Shown here: piece by piece, positions 1 through 7,160 of the stretch
How positions within the stretch are numbered: the stretch's first letter is position 1
How the letters are laid out: each line of letters begins with the position of its first letter
DNA from: Methanobacteriota archaeon
GTDB taxonomy: Archaea; Halobacteriota; Methanomicrobia; Methanomicrobiales; Methanospirillaceae
DNA length: 36,211 bases
Reading direction: 5' to 3'
NCBI GenBank assembly: GCA_029547605.1
Contig: JAKPPB010000003.1
Coordinates: 1-36,211, forward strand
Position numbers and translations under genes: made by a program
The notes under the pieces: model-generated
Databases searched by the model: none
Seen by the model: the letters and a program-made list of their open reading frames with translations, nothing else
Told to the model about the DNA's origin: nothing

Positions 1-905
1 GTCAGCCCCATGATCAGGACCTTCGAGCCTTTGATCACCTTCCCTGCCTCGTTCAGCCCCTTGATGGTAAGCATCGCGACGTGCTCGGGCATGGAGTCGT
101 TGATGGCACGTCCGGCGAGGATGACCTGGGGGTGGTAGCCGAGCTCCTGGGCCTTGTGGACGAGGTAATAGGGGTCGACGGGGATGCAGTGGCCGCCAAC
201 CAAACCCGGAGAGAACCGGATGAAGTTCCACTTGGTCGCGGCGGCGTCGACGACTGCCCTGGTGTCGAGTCCCATCTTGTGGAATATGATGGAGAGCTCG
301 TTGAAGAGTGCGATGTTCAGGTCCCGCTGGACGTTCTCGATGACTTTCGCGGCCTCTGCAGTCCGGATGTCTTTAGCGATGTAGACGTTGGTGATCAGGC
401 CGTAGAGCTCGGCAAGGGTCTTCGTGGTTGCTTCGTCCATGCCGGCGACGATCTTGGTGATCTTGTCGATGGTGTGCTCCTCGTCGCCGGGGTTGACGCG
501 TTCGGGGGAGTAGCCGACCGCAAAGTCCCGCCCGCACTGCATCCCGGACTCGCGTTCGAGGATGGGAACCATGACCTCCTCGGTGAGGCCGGGCCAGACA
601 GTGGACTCGCCGACGACGATGGCGCCTTTCTTCAGGTTTCTCCCGACAGTGGTGGTGGCATCGATAATGGGTCCGAGGTCCGGCTGCTTGTTCCTAGTGA
701 CGGGGGTGGGGACGCAGATGATGACGATGTCGGCTTTTTGTATTCTTTTCGGGTCAGTGGTGGCAAAAAAGTTACCCCCCATGGTTTGATTGAGTGCGTC
801 CACCGCCTCCTGGTTCCTGCGGTACCCAATCACCTTCAGGTGTCGTGCGAATGCCTCGGCGAGGGGAAGGCCGACGTAGCCGAGGCCGACGACGCAGACG
901 GTCAT
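1..905 (-). CDS. Nucleotide-sugar 6-dehydrogenase, WbpA/TviB type (partial, C-terminus off window)
   Basis: NAD-dependent oxidation of a UDP-N-acetylhexosamine to its uronic acid in the cytoplasm. About 301 residues are visible. The N-terminal Rossmann motif is GLGYVGLP (residues 7-14), followed by CVPTPV (64-69), the ESTVWPG loop (100-106), the SPERVNPGD stretch (133-141) and the catalytic cysteine C240 in GGHCIPVDPYY. The SPERVNPGD form is typical of the UDP-GlcNAc 6-dehydrogenase branch (WbpA/TviB) rather than of E. coli WecC, so the substrate is inferred. The reading frame is intact to the window edge. The start is set at 905 because the protein then begins as family members do (MTVCVVGLG); an in-frame ATG at 938 would add 11 residues. 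Two decayed copies of this 5' end lie at about 2835-3160 and 4185-4245. Confidence 0.9.
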   Translation of the reverse strand, partial: MTVCVVGLGYVGLPLAEAFARHLKVIGYRRNQEAVDALNQTMGGNFFATTDPKRIQKADIVIICVPTPVTRNKQPDLGPIIDATTTVGRNLKKGAIVVGESTVWPGLTEEVMVPILERESGMQCGRDFAVGYSPERVNPGDEEHTIDKITKIVAGMDEATTKTLAELYGLITNVYIAKDIRTAEAAKVIENVQRDLNIALFNELSIIFHKMGLDTRAVVDAAATKWNFIRFSPGLVGGHCIPVDPYYLVHKAQELGYHPQVILAGRAINDSMPEHVAMLTIKGLNEAGKVIKGSKVLIMGL

Positions 906-1102
906 GTCTTTGATCTCTTTCTCTTTCGTGGGTGACATTTCCTTAAAAGAATAGTATGAGGGAAAAAGACGATAACTGCTTTGGTTGGGAAGGGGAAGGA
1001 GGGTTTGGGAAAAACGCTGTGATAGGGACCATCTTCAGGCACAACCATTATCTTTTTCAGATTCCTTTGTGGTATGAGGAACGGGAGTCCTGGACTATTG
1101 GT

Positions 1103-1306
1103 ATGCCTGAACTCAAGACCTATGCAGTGTATAAAAATGGCACGCTGATACTTGACGACCCGCTGAATCTGCCGGATCACACCCGGGTCGAAGTCGTTAT
1201 CCGGAAGAGATTTTCAGAGTTTGTGAGAAAATTCGGGGAGCCTGAAGCAAAAGAAGACATCGATCAACTCCTCCTGAAGACCAGGAGAAGAGTGAGAGAT
1301 GCATAA
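1103..1306 (+). CDS. DUF104/AF2212-like antitoxin
   Basis: A 67-residue protein whose N-terminal half fits the DUF104 (AF2212-like) antitoxin family: a short beta-rich segment with Y-K-N-G-T-L-I-L followed by P-L-N-L-P and V-E-V-V-I. The basic tail probably binds the toxin. Members usually sit directly before a PIN-domain toxin, and here the stop codon overlaps the ATG of a PIN reading frame (1299), which supports the call. The ATG at 1103 is chosen over an upstream in-frame start at 956 because only this portion has family character. It is on the opposite strand to the adjacent dehydrogenase. Its partner toxin is interrupted, so the module is probably no longer a working TA pair. Confidence 0.75.
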   Translation: MPELKTYAVYKNGTLILDDPLNLPDHTRVEVVIRKRFSEFVRKFGEPEAKEDIDQLLLKTRRRVRDA

Positions 1307-1784
1307 TTTTTCATCCTGTGTCCTCGATACTTCTGTTGTGGCATAAGCACTCTTCTCTCCCTCGAAAAGCCTTTCAGGAAAAACACTTGTGCGGGAGAGA
1401 AAGACTCACGACTCCTGCGTCGCACTCCTTACACTTTTCGATGACCATGGAATTGAAGCGCTCCTTCCCCGCTGTGGAGTCATCGAGATAGCAGCGGTTG
1501 CAACAAGACTCGCAGATCAGTCCATTTCTGAAAATATCTGCAGAGAAGTCGAGATGAGCTTCACCTTGATCCCTGAGGAACACCTGTTTTCCACTGCGAA
1601 AAACATTGCACTCATTGAAGGCTGTCCGGGTTTCGATACGTATTTTCTCGCAATTTCAGAGCAGAACCGCATCCCTCTCTTCACCGATGATCAGGGCATG
1701 CATCGCATCTGTGAACGAAGGAATGTCCCTTCCTGGCTTGTTCGTGATATGGACCTCGAATCTTTCAAGGCAAATCTTCCATAG
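1299..1784 (+). pseudogene. PIN-domain toxin (VapC-like) interrupted by one in-frame stop
   Basis: The frame opens at ATG 1299, overlapping the end of the DUF104 antitoxin. It encodes a classic PIN start (M-H-N-F-S-S-C-V-L-D-T-S-V-V-A) and then meets TAA at 1344-1346. The same frame continues without another stop to 1784, with PIN features: a central acidic residue in G-V-I-E-I-A-A, the G-C-P-G-F-D-T-Y-F-L-A segment carrying the third acidic position, and L-F-T-D-D-Q near the end. A single AAA to TAA change (Lys is common at this position after D-T-S-V-V) would explain the break. Internal starts exist (GTG 1389) but would lack the first catalytic Asp. PIN proteins are Mg-dependent RNases. The product is probably dead, unless the stop is a sequencing error or is read through. 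Confidence 0.75.
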
Positions 1785-2098
1785 TTCTACCGCCTATACA
1801 TCCGGATTGAGGCCACACGCGACGTATACTCCTATTCTATCGTGGAGAGACGGATGAACGATTATATACCACACGATCCATAGGCACAATCGACGCATAG
1901 GTCTTCTTTGGCATAGTGGCGCGGAATCTTCGCGTGCCCCAAGCGCCTCTATTAAATGAAAACTCATTCAAGCTCGTAAAAACCAACTATTCCGAATGTT
2001 TCTGCAATAAAGCTCGAAAAAAGCGTGATGCCGCATGGTGCAAGACGCCGCCCGGATCATGACACAGGTGTTTCAGAAGACCGGGACTGGTGATGACC
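1785..2098. other. Gap between the PIN pseudogene and vapC, no gene seen
   Basis: No convincing coding sequence. A 13-bp string CTATCGTGGAGAG at 1837-1849 recurs exactly at 31861-31873 in the gene-poor region near the right end. AT-rich stretches near 1860 and 1950 could be promoters, but no start codon follows at a useful distance. This region separates TA modules that point toward each other. Confidence 0.4.
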
Positions 2099-2491
2099 TT
2101 AATATTTTTCAACTGATATGCCAGGGATTTTCGAAAAATGAGCATCACGGGTGACAATCACACCATCATAACAAAGTGTGATAGCCGCGATGATCTCATC
2201 GAAATCTCCTGCCTTTATCCCCTCTCGGGACATTTGCGCCGAGATCTCCCCAAATACCGGAAATACATCGTCAGTGACTGGAAGAGTTGGTATTTCCTCG
2301 AGAATTAATCTGATGAAGGAAAGGTTCCGTTCTACAGAGGACGAGAGATACACTCCGCGGTACAGCTCGAGGACATTCATGCAGGTAGTCGCAAGAAACA
2401 CGCCCCTCTCTTCCAGCTCGTTGAGCTTCCGGCAGGCTGCCGGGCGTTTTCTGAGAAGATCGACAAGGAATGTCGTATCCAGGACTGGCAT
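2099..2491 (-). CDS. vapC: VapC family PIN-domain toxin RNase
   Basis: A 130-residue PIN-domain ribonuclease, the usual VapC length. The acidic residues expected to bind Mg are present: D5 (V-L-D-T-T-F), E42 (V-L-E-L-Y), D96 and D98 (A-G-D-F-D-E) and D116 (T-R-D-A-H-F). VapC toxins cleave tRNA or rRNA and are neutralised by the cognate VapB, whose gene ends 3 nt upstream at 2495. The frame is intact with a natural start, so this module may be functional, unlike the neighbouring PIN gene at 1299. Confidence 0.88.
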   Translation of the reverse strand: MPVLDTTFLVDLLRKRPAACRKLNELEERGVFLATTCMNVLELYRGVYLSSSVERNLSFIRLILEEIPTLPVTDDVFPVFGEISAQMSREGIKAGDFDEIIAAITLCYDGVIVTRDAHFSKIPGISVEKY

Positions 2492-2494
2492 GGT

Positions 2495-2722
2495 TCAGAT
2501 CTCTGCCTTGCGAATCTTCCGGCTTCTCATATCCTTCGAAGCCGACTCGATTGAAGCGGCAAGATCCTCTTTTGGAGTGATGGTCTTTAAGACCTCTGAA
2601 AGGGCACGGCGGCGGGGATAGTACTTCACAATGACTTCTGAAAAGCTCATCCTGCCGGATTCCTTGAGGCTTTTTAATGTCTCGTATGCTTCTTCGCTGA
2701 TACTGATGGTACGTGTGGGCAT
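2495..2722 (-). CDS. vapB: VapB antitoxin (DUF217-like)
   Basis: A 75-residue protein. It begins [20 protein letters not shown], the ribbon-helix-helix-like start of the DUF217/VapB antitoxins common in methanogens, followed by S-F-S-E-V-I and a basic, charged C-terminal tail that would wrap the toxin. The ATG at 2722 is chosen because the upstream in-frame extension to 2893 is not protein-like and runs through a perfect palindrome (2726-2741) that is better explained as the operator. It is co-transcribed with vapC, with a 3-nt gap, and the pair is probably autorepressed. Confidence 0.85.
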   Translation of the reverse strand: MPTRTISISEEAYETLKSLKESGRMSFSEVIVKYYPRRRALSEVLKTITPKEDLAASIESASKDMRSRKIRKAEI

Positions 2723-2725
2723 AGA

Positions 2726-2741
2726 ATACACATATGTGTAT
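2726..2741. promoter_or_regulatory. 16-bp perfect palindrome upstream of vapB, probable autoregulatory operator
   Basis: The sequence ATACACATATGTGTAT is its own reverse complement and ends 4 nt before the vapB start. The surrounding AT-rich DNA (to about 2750) offers TATA-like elements on the minus strand. Position and symmetry fit a VapB dimer binding site overlapping the promoter. The role is inferred; the palindrome is seen directly. Confidence 0.6.
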
Positions 2742-2834
2742 GTATGAATATGTACCTTTCTTTCAAAAAGAGAACGTGACGATCCGCCACAAACACCGCA
2801 ACCGCCCCATTCCACACTCAACGTCGTTAGTTGC

Positions 2835-3160
2835 CACCGAGTCCTTGACTGATCACGGCACGGGAAAGATTGTCGAATAGTGGAAGATATCACCCTTTCC
2901 CCAGATGTACTCCGGCCTGGTGATGGCGAAGTAATCCCCCTTCACAGTCATGTTGAGGGCGTCCACCACCTCCTGGTTCCTGCGATAGACGATAACCTCC
3001 AGGTGTCGTGCGAATGCCCCGGCGAAGGGAAGCCGACGTAGCCGAGGCCGACAACGCAGACGGTCATGCTGGCGATCTTATTTCTGGGCGTGCGTGATAT
3101 TTCCTGGAAGAATAGTATGAGGGAAAGGGACGATACCTGCTCTGGTTGGGAAGGGGAGCG
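2835..3160 (-). pseudogene. Decayed 5' fragment of a nucleotide-sugar dehydrogenase plus its leader (copy 2)
   Basis: The minus strand from about 3066 reads M-T-V-C-V-V-G-L-G-Y-V-G, matching the dehydrogenase at 905. A missing G then shifts the frame, and the coding match continues in another frame ([15 protein letters not shown], like A-L-N-Q-T-M-G-G-N-F-F-A-T-T-D) to about 2840. Similarity also covers the non-coding leader: the block around 3110-3160 (AGAATAGTATGAGGGAAA onward) matches 949-1000. The duplication therefore took the gene start and its promoter region together. Several indels and an in-frame stop show it is dead. It is in the same orientation as the intact gene and separates the VapBC pair from the MntA-HepT pair. 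Confidence 0.82.
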
Positions 3161-3197
3161 ATCCCAGGCGGATGTGCCAGTAAAACAGCGTTCGTGC

Positions 3198-3632
3198 TCA
3201 ATTCTGTGCAAGGAACCTGTCGATATCCCTGCAGAAGAGCTCGAAGTCACCAATCCGGTCCAAGAGGAGAGAATATGCGATACGATCGTCAATCGTTCCG
3301 TACCGGTGTACAACGATATTCCTGAATGCCTTCATCCCCCGGATTTTCTGGACCATCTCCGGCGTGAGGATCCCGTTGTGGCAGAGATTGGCCAGGATAT
3401 CCTCGTCCTCTCCAGGGACTCCCAGCCGCAGGTCTGCATTCAGGATCGCACAGATATCGAGCACCGTCTCGATTGCATACTCGGTCCGTTTGTATATCCC
3501 GTCCTTCAGAAGACCCATGCGTGAGAATTCCCCGAACGTACCGGGGATGTGTGCCCTCACGAGATCGATTCCCTCACGGATCTCCTGGACCTTGATCCTG
3601 ACCAGATCGCGGCGTATCGTGCCGGGACTCAT
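3198..3632 (-). CDS. hepT: HepT-like toxin (HEPN domain, DUF86)
   Basis: A 144-residue all-alpha HEPN protein with the R-x4-H-x-Y active-site motif (R104, H109, Y111 in R-N-I-V-V-H-R-Y). This is the signature of HepT toxins, which act as RNases and in some systems are inactivated by polyadenylylation of the motif tyrosine by MntA. The gene overlaps the end of mntA by 4 nt (ATGA), the usual arrangement for this pair. The frame is intact and the motif residues are complete, so the system looks functional. It is flanked on both sides by decayed copies of the dehydrogenase 5' end. Confidence 0.9.
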   Translation of the reverse strand: MSPGTIRRDLVRIKVQEIREGIDLVRAHIPGTFGEFSRMGLLKDGIYKRTEYAIETVLDICAILNADLRLGVPGEDEDILANLCHNGILTPEMVQKIRGMKAFRNIVVHRYGTIDDRIAYSLLLDRIGDFELFCRDIDRFLAQN

Positions 3633-4015
3633 ATGATGGCCTTTTCCCCGATGTAGTCCTGGAGCCGGTGCTGGAACGCTTCGTAATCCCGGATCGTGGT
3701 GTAGGCCACTGCATACAGGATATCAGGGTCAGGAGCATAGATCGTCTCACCCTTCAGGGCCTGGATTCGCATGACGAGGGGTATCTGCTCAAAGATGCGG
3801 ATGTCTGCATTCACGTCAGACAGGGTGGTCAAAGCCGCGACCCGGAACCGTGATGCGTCCTCGCGTGATCCGTCGTAGGAGATGCAGATGTCGATATCCG
3901 AATCCTTCACTGCCCTCCCTTCTGCAACAGACCCGAAGAGCAGGATGAACCGTACACGAGAAAATCCATCGAGCACCTGCAGCCGTCCCAGGATCAGTTC
4001 ACGAATTCCGGTCAT
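3629..4015 (-). CDS. mntA: MntA-like minimal nucleotidyltransferase antitoxin
   Basis: A 128-residue nucleotidyltransferase of the MNT/pol-beta fold. The G-S-x10-D-x-D motif is complete (G28 S29, D40, D42), and D71 in N-A-D-I-R-I may be the third metal ligand. In characterised pairs MntA transfers AMP to the HepT tyrosine, which fits the R-x4-H-x-Y motif in the next gene. The start is set at ATG 4015: a TATA-like element at about 4044-4053 would place transcription within a few nucleotides of this ATG. An in-frame ATG at 4060 lies upstream of that element. A longer open frame to 4228 is fused to dehydrogenase debris and is not used. Confidence 0.87.
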   Translation of the reverse strand: MTGIRELILGRLQVLDGFSRVRFILLFGSVAEGRAVKDSDIDICISYDGSREDASRFRVAALTTLSDVNADIRIFEQIPLVMRIQALKGETIYAPDPDILYAVAYTTIRDYEAFQHRLQDYIGEKAII

Positions 4016-4043
4016 GGCGCTGTATCCATTTCTGGAAAACGGT

Positions 4044-4053
4044 CTATAATAAT
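4044..4053 (-). promoter_or_regulatory. TATA-like element for mntA-hepT
   Basis: On the minus strand the sequence reads ATTATTATAG about 30 nt before the mntA ATG at 4015. Archaeal transcription starts about 25 nt after the TATA box, giving an almost leaderless mRNA. This spacing decides the start of mntA in favour of 4015. Confidence 0.5.
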
Positions 4054-4184
4054 CTTTCATGCGTTCCGGGCAGGAAGCAGGTGCATGCCCGGCACATTGA
4101 CGAAACTCAGACCTTTTCCCTGGTGGAGAACGCCCATACCATACAACAGGTCGTAAAGGTCCGGCAGTATCGCGAAGCGTCTCC

Positions 4185-4245
4185 AGATCCTGAGCGAATG
4201 CCCCGGCGAGGGGAAGCCGACCACGCACACCACATCATCCGTCAT
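4185..4245 (-). pseudogene. Short decayed 5' fragment of the nucleotide-sugar dehydrogenase (copy 3)
   Basis: The minus strand from 4245 reads M-T-D-D-V-V-C-V-V-G, then after a small deletion and frameshift L-P-L-A-G-A-F-A-Q-D-L, clearly related to the start of the dehydrogenase at 905. It shares with copy 2 the loss of one G in the AAGGCCGAC block (AAGCCGAC here), so the two fragments probably have a common decayed ancestor. It abuts the stop codon of the GalE-like gene. Only about 60 bp remain. Confidence 0.7.
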
Positions 4246-5171
4246 TTTTTTCTGTGCAATGCAATCGTTTCTTTCAGTCCCGATTCAACCGTGTATTCAG
4301 GTGAATACCCCAATGCCTTCTGTGCAGCGGAGATATCCGCCTGGGAGTCGTGGATGTCTCCCGCTCGGGGAGGCTCAAACACTGGGTTCACGTGCATCCC
4401 GGTCTCTTCTGCAATGATGTCCAGGAGTGCCAAGAGCGAGATCCTCTGATTGTATGCCACGTTGAACACCCCTTCAGCATTTCTCTCCATCGCCTTCACG
4501 TTCGCCTGCACAACATCCTTCACGTACGTGAAATCGCGGGTCTGGGTCCCATCGCCGTAGATAACCGGCGGCTGGCCGGCCAGGGTCCGGGTGATGAACC
4601 GCGGTATCACTGCTGCATACTGCGACTCCGGGTCCTGCCTCGGGCCAAAGACATTGAAGTACCGCAACGCCACCGTCCTGGTCCCGTACACTTCGGAGAA
4701 TACCCGGCAGTAATACTCCCCGGCAAGCTTCGACACGGCATAGGGGGACTTCGGATTGGGATTCATCCCCTCCACCTTTGGCAGGGTGGGCGTATCACCA
4801 TACACTGACGACGACGACGCATACACCACCTTCTTCACCCCTGCGTCGCGTGCAGCGACCAGCACATTCAGTGTCCCGTTCACATTCACCTCGTTCGTGG
4901 CGACCGGGTCCTGTATCGATCGCGGTACCGAGGGAATCGCCGCCTGGTGAAAGATCCCGTCCGCATCACGACATACCTCCTTGAGGAGTACGGTGTTGGT
5001 GATGCTCCCCTGCATGAAGTGAAAATGAGGATTGTCACACAGATGCCGGAGGTTCTCCTTCTTCCCTGAGAATAAATTATCAACCACCGTCACGTCATGC
5101 CCGTGATTGACCAGGTATTCCGTAATATGTGACCCGATAAACCCGGCACCACCGGTGACGACGTATTTCAT
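4242..5171 (-). CDS. NAD-dependent epimerase (GalE/WbpP-like, SDR family)
   Basis: A 309-residue extended short-chain dehydrogenase/reductase. The Rossmann motif GGAGFIGS is at residues 7-14, a Ser-rich segment (119-122) supplies the catalytic Ser, and Y144-x3-K148 lies in S-P-Y-A-V-S-K. Length and motifs fit UDP-glucose or UDP-GlcNAc 4-epimerases; the choice of sugar cannot be read from sequence. In this acetamido-sugar cluster a UDP-GlcNAc/GalNAc epimerase (WbpP-like) is plausible. A paralogue of almost equal length lies at 22379-23302. The sequence just upstream (5172-5220) is AT-rich and probably holds its promoter. The 3' end touches dehydrogenase debris next to the MntA-HepT module. Confidence 0.9.
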   Translation of the reverse strand: MKYVVTGGAGFIGSHITEYLVNHGHDVTVVDNLFSGKKENLRHLCDNPHFHFMQGSITNTVLLKEVCRDADGIFHQAAIPSVPRSIQDPVATNEVNVNGTLNVLVAARDAGVKKVVYASSSSVYGDTPTLPKVEGMNPNPKSPYAVSKLAGEYYCRVFSEVYGTRTVALRYFNVFGPRQDPESQYAAVIPRFITRTLAGQPPVIYGDGTQTRDFTYVKDVVQANVKAMERNAEGVFNVAYNQRISLLALLDIIAEETGMHVNPVFEPPRAGDIHDSQADISAAQKALGYSPEYTVESGLKETIALHRKK

Positions 5172-5322
5172 GTTTTTATCAGATTATTTCAGTTAAATCG
5201 CAATTTACACTGGCATCCGGTGAGTGATAAAAATTTCCTCGGGTTTGAGGGATATTTACATGAATTATGAAAAATCAGAAGACTTAAATTTAAACCGTAT
5301 AGTATCCTGGATTATTATTTCT

Positions 5323-5440
5323 CAATCACCCCTGACATACGAACTACGAAGGACCCTTGTAATCCTTCCGTCCGCCCCAACGAGGACATTCCACCCGTCT
5401 TCGACCGTCTCCACCCACTCAGTCATATCGAGGGGTGTCT
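5323..5440 (-). pseudogene. Decayed 3' fragment of UDP-GlcNAc 2-epimerase (wecB)
   Basis: The minus strand reads D-M-T-E-W-V-E-T-V-E-D-G-W-N-V-L-V-G-A, nearly identical to D-T-T-E-W-V-E-T-V-R-D-G-W-N-V-L-V-G-A in the intact wecB 3' region (about 6190-6250). It then runs into a shortened tail with a stop near 5323. It has the same orientation as wecB and lies on the other side of the HicBA module, so HicBA is bracketed by a direct repeat of the wecB end. No start or upstream part of the gene is present. Confidence 0.8.
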
Positions 5441-5491
5441 GTAATAAAAGCATTATTCCCACAGGTTACGTCATCTCAACAAAGGATGTCC

Positions 5492-5716
5492 ATGCTCGTT
5501 AAATTCGAAATATATCCTGATGGCAGGTTCTGGTGTGGCCGTGGAATCGGGAGAGATATTTTCACCCAGGGGAGGACGCTTGACGAGCTGATGGCACATA
5601 TCCGCGAGGCTGCCCGGACTTCATTGAAAAGAAGAGCTGAACCGGGGAGAGTCAATCCGGATCCTCACAATCCCGGAATGCGAGGTCGATCCTCCTGCCC
5701 GGGCTACCAGTTGTGA
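5492..5716 (+). CDS. hicB: HicB-like antitoxin (C-terminus possibly frameshifted)
   Basis: A 74-residue HicB-type protein: M-L-V-K-F-E-I-Y-P-D-G-R-F-W-C-G-R-G-I-G, then Q-G-R-T-L-D-E-L-M-A-H-I-R-E-A, the one-and-a-half RNase-H-like fold of UPF0150/HicB antitoxins. An AAAGGA sequence lies about 7 nt before the ATG at 5492. Its stop overlaps the GTG start of hicA (GTGA). From about residue 50 the sequence is rich in Pro, Asn and Arg, while the +1 frame reads E-S-I-R-I-L-T-I-P-E-C-E-V-D, which looks more like a HicB ending. A one-base indel near 5635-5650 is therefore likely, though unproven. Confidence 0.7.
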   Translation: MLVKFEIYPDGRFWCGRGIGRDIFTQGRTLDELMAHIREAARTSLKRRAEPGRVNPDPHNPGMRGRSSCPGYQL

Positions 5717-5936
5717 AGGGAAAAGACCTCCTCAAGGTTCTTTCCAGGCTGGAATACAGGGTTGTCCGCCAGCGGCTAGTCATGTCCGGCTTCAATGCAC
5801 GACACCTGCGGGAGAACATGCGATTACAATTCCTCTCCATGATGAAATTGCTCCGGGCACACTCAATGACATCCTCTCGAAAGTTGCAGTGTGGAAAGGT
5901 ATTCCCAAAGAAGACCTCATCGAGAAGCTCCGGTAA
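5713..5936 (+). pseudogene. hicA: HicA toxin broken by a one-base frameshift
   Basis: The start M-K-G-K-D-L-L-K-V-L-S-R-L-E-Y-R-V-V-R-Q-R is a typical HicA N-terminus. The next expected residues G-S-H-V-R-L appear only in another frame (S-H-V-R-L-Q from 5778). That frame then runs cleanly through H-A-I-T-I-P-L-H-D-E-I and I-P-K-E-D-L-I-E-K-L-R to TAA at 5934-5936. One base is missing at about 5773-5778, exactly before the catalytic His. HicA is a small dsRBD-like mRNA interferase; this copy would be inactive. Loss of the toxin would relax selection on hicB, which also looks damaged. Confidence 0.82.
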
Positions 5937-6055
5937 GTCACCTCCCTCTTTTCTTCGCATAAATCCCCACAATTAATGAGGTCGTTTTCAACCATTGTCA
6001 CAGAATTCCCCCCTCCCGGCAGGATACAATACCACACCAACCACCCTCACGTCCA

Positions 6056-7132
6056 TCACGAAACGGTGTTCCGGTTCCCACGGATCACCCCCGCGATCCT
6101 CCCGCTCGCTCCAACATCCCCAAAGACCATGCTCCTTTCGCCCATTGGGGAAAAATTCCGCACCGCGTCCACGATTGTCTCTCTGTATGCCCCAACGAGG
6201 ACATTCCACCCGTCCCGGACAGTCTCGACCCACTCCGTCGTGTCCCGGAGCGTGATGCACGGCACGCCGAGCAGGTAGGCCTCCTTCTGCATTCCGCCGG
6301 AATCAGTGAGGATTTTCCTCGCGTTGGCCATGGCCTGGAGCATATCGATATACCCAAGGGGTTCTGTCACGATAATGTTCCCTGGCAGCATGTTCCAGTA
6401 GCCGTATTCATTCAGCATCTTTTTTGTCCGGGGATGGACGGGAAAAAGGACGGGCTGTCCTGAGTCTCTGAGCGCAGACAGGATCGCTTCCATATGCTCC
6501 CTGTTGTCCGTGTTTGCCGGGCGATGGACAGTTGCCACAAGATACCCTTTCGGCGAGAGCCCGAATCGTTCAAGAATCCGTGATCTCTCCGCTGCGATAT
6601 TCCGGTTGTACTCCAGGGCGTCGACCATCACGTCCCCGGAAAGGTGAACACCCCTCGTGATACCCTCGCGGGCAAGGTTCCGGACGGCAGTCTCGGTCGG
6701 GCAGAAGAGGAGGTCGGAGACGTGGTCGGTCACGACCCGGTTGATCTCCTCGGGCATGGTCCTGTCGAAACTCCGGAGGCCGGCTTCGACGTGGGCGACA
6801 GGGATGTGGAGCTTTGCACCCGCAAGGGCTCCGGCAAGGGTCGAGTTTGTGTCACCAAAGACGATTACCATATCAGGCTTCTCCTCAAGCAGCACCTCCT
6901 CGACCTGGGAAAGTATCTCCCCGGTCTGCTCCCCCTGCGGGCCGGAGCCGACGCCGAGGTTGTAGTCCGGTTCAGGGATGGCAAGGTCTGAAAAAAAGAC
7001 ATCCGACATCTCCGGGTCATAATGCTGCCCGGTGTGGATGAGCACCTCGGTGTGCTCTTTCCGCAGTTCCCGGGAGAGCGGGGCGCACTTGATGAACTGG
7101 GGGCGGGCCCCGACGATCGTGGCGATTTTCAT
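6056..7132 (-). CDS. wecB: UDP-N-acetylglucosamine 2-epimerase (non-hydrolysing)
   Basis: 358 residues, the normal length for the non-hydrolysing enzyme that interconverts UDP-GlcNAc and UDP-ManNAc. Family motifs appear in order: G-A-R-P-Q-F-I-K at the N-terminus, F-G-D-T-N-S-T-L-A-G-A, H-V-E-A-G-L-R-S-F-D followed by M-P-E-E-I-N-R, the T-V-H-R-P-A-N-T loop, F-P-V-H-P-R-T, and T-D-S-G-G-M-Q-K-E-A. The start at 7132 gives the usual M-K-I-A-T-I-V beginning with AAAGGT just upstream. It begins 28 nt after the end of a vapC gene on the same strand, so it may be transcribed from the TA promoter. It probably feeds UDP-ManNAc to a WecC-type dehydrogenase. A second epimerase lies at 17061. Confidence 0.93.
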   Translation of the reverse strand: MKIATIVGARPQFIKCAPLSRELRKEHTEVLIHTGQHYDPEMSDVFFSDLAIPEPDYNLGVGSGPQGEQTGEILSQVEEVLLEEKPDMVIVFGDTNSTLAGALAGAKLHIPVAHVEAGLRSFDRTMPEEINRVVTDHVSDLLFCPTETAVRNLAREGITRGVHLSGDVMVDALEYNRNIAAERSRILERFGLSPKGYLVATVHRPANTDNREHMEAILSALRDSGQPVLFPVHPRTKKMLNEYGYWNMLPGNIIVTEPLGYIDMLQAMANARKILTDSGGMQKEAYLLGVPCITLRDTTEWVETVRDGWNVLVGAYRETIVDAVRNFSPMGERSMVFGDVGASGRIAGVIRGNRNTVS

Positions 7133-7160
7133 GGTACCTTTCATCGGCATTGTGCGTTTA

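Noticed and set aside
81-935. A long plus-strand frame over the left-edge dehydrogenase
   Set aside because: The minus strand encodes an intact dehydrogenase with all motifs over the same bases; the plus frame is a Gly/Asp/Val-rich mirror.
1389-1784. PIN gene as a functional shorter protein from GTG 1389
   Set aside because: It would lack the first catalytic Asp and the first beta strand of the PIN fold, which are present upstream in the same frame before the stop codon.
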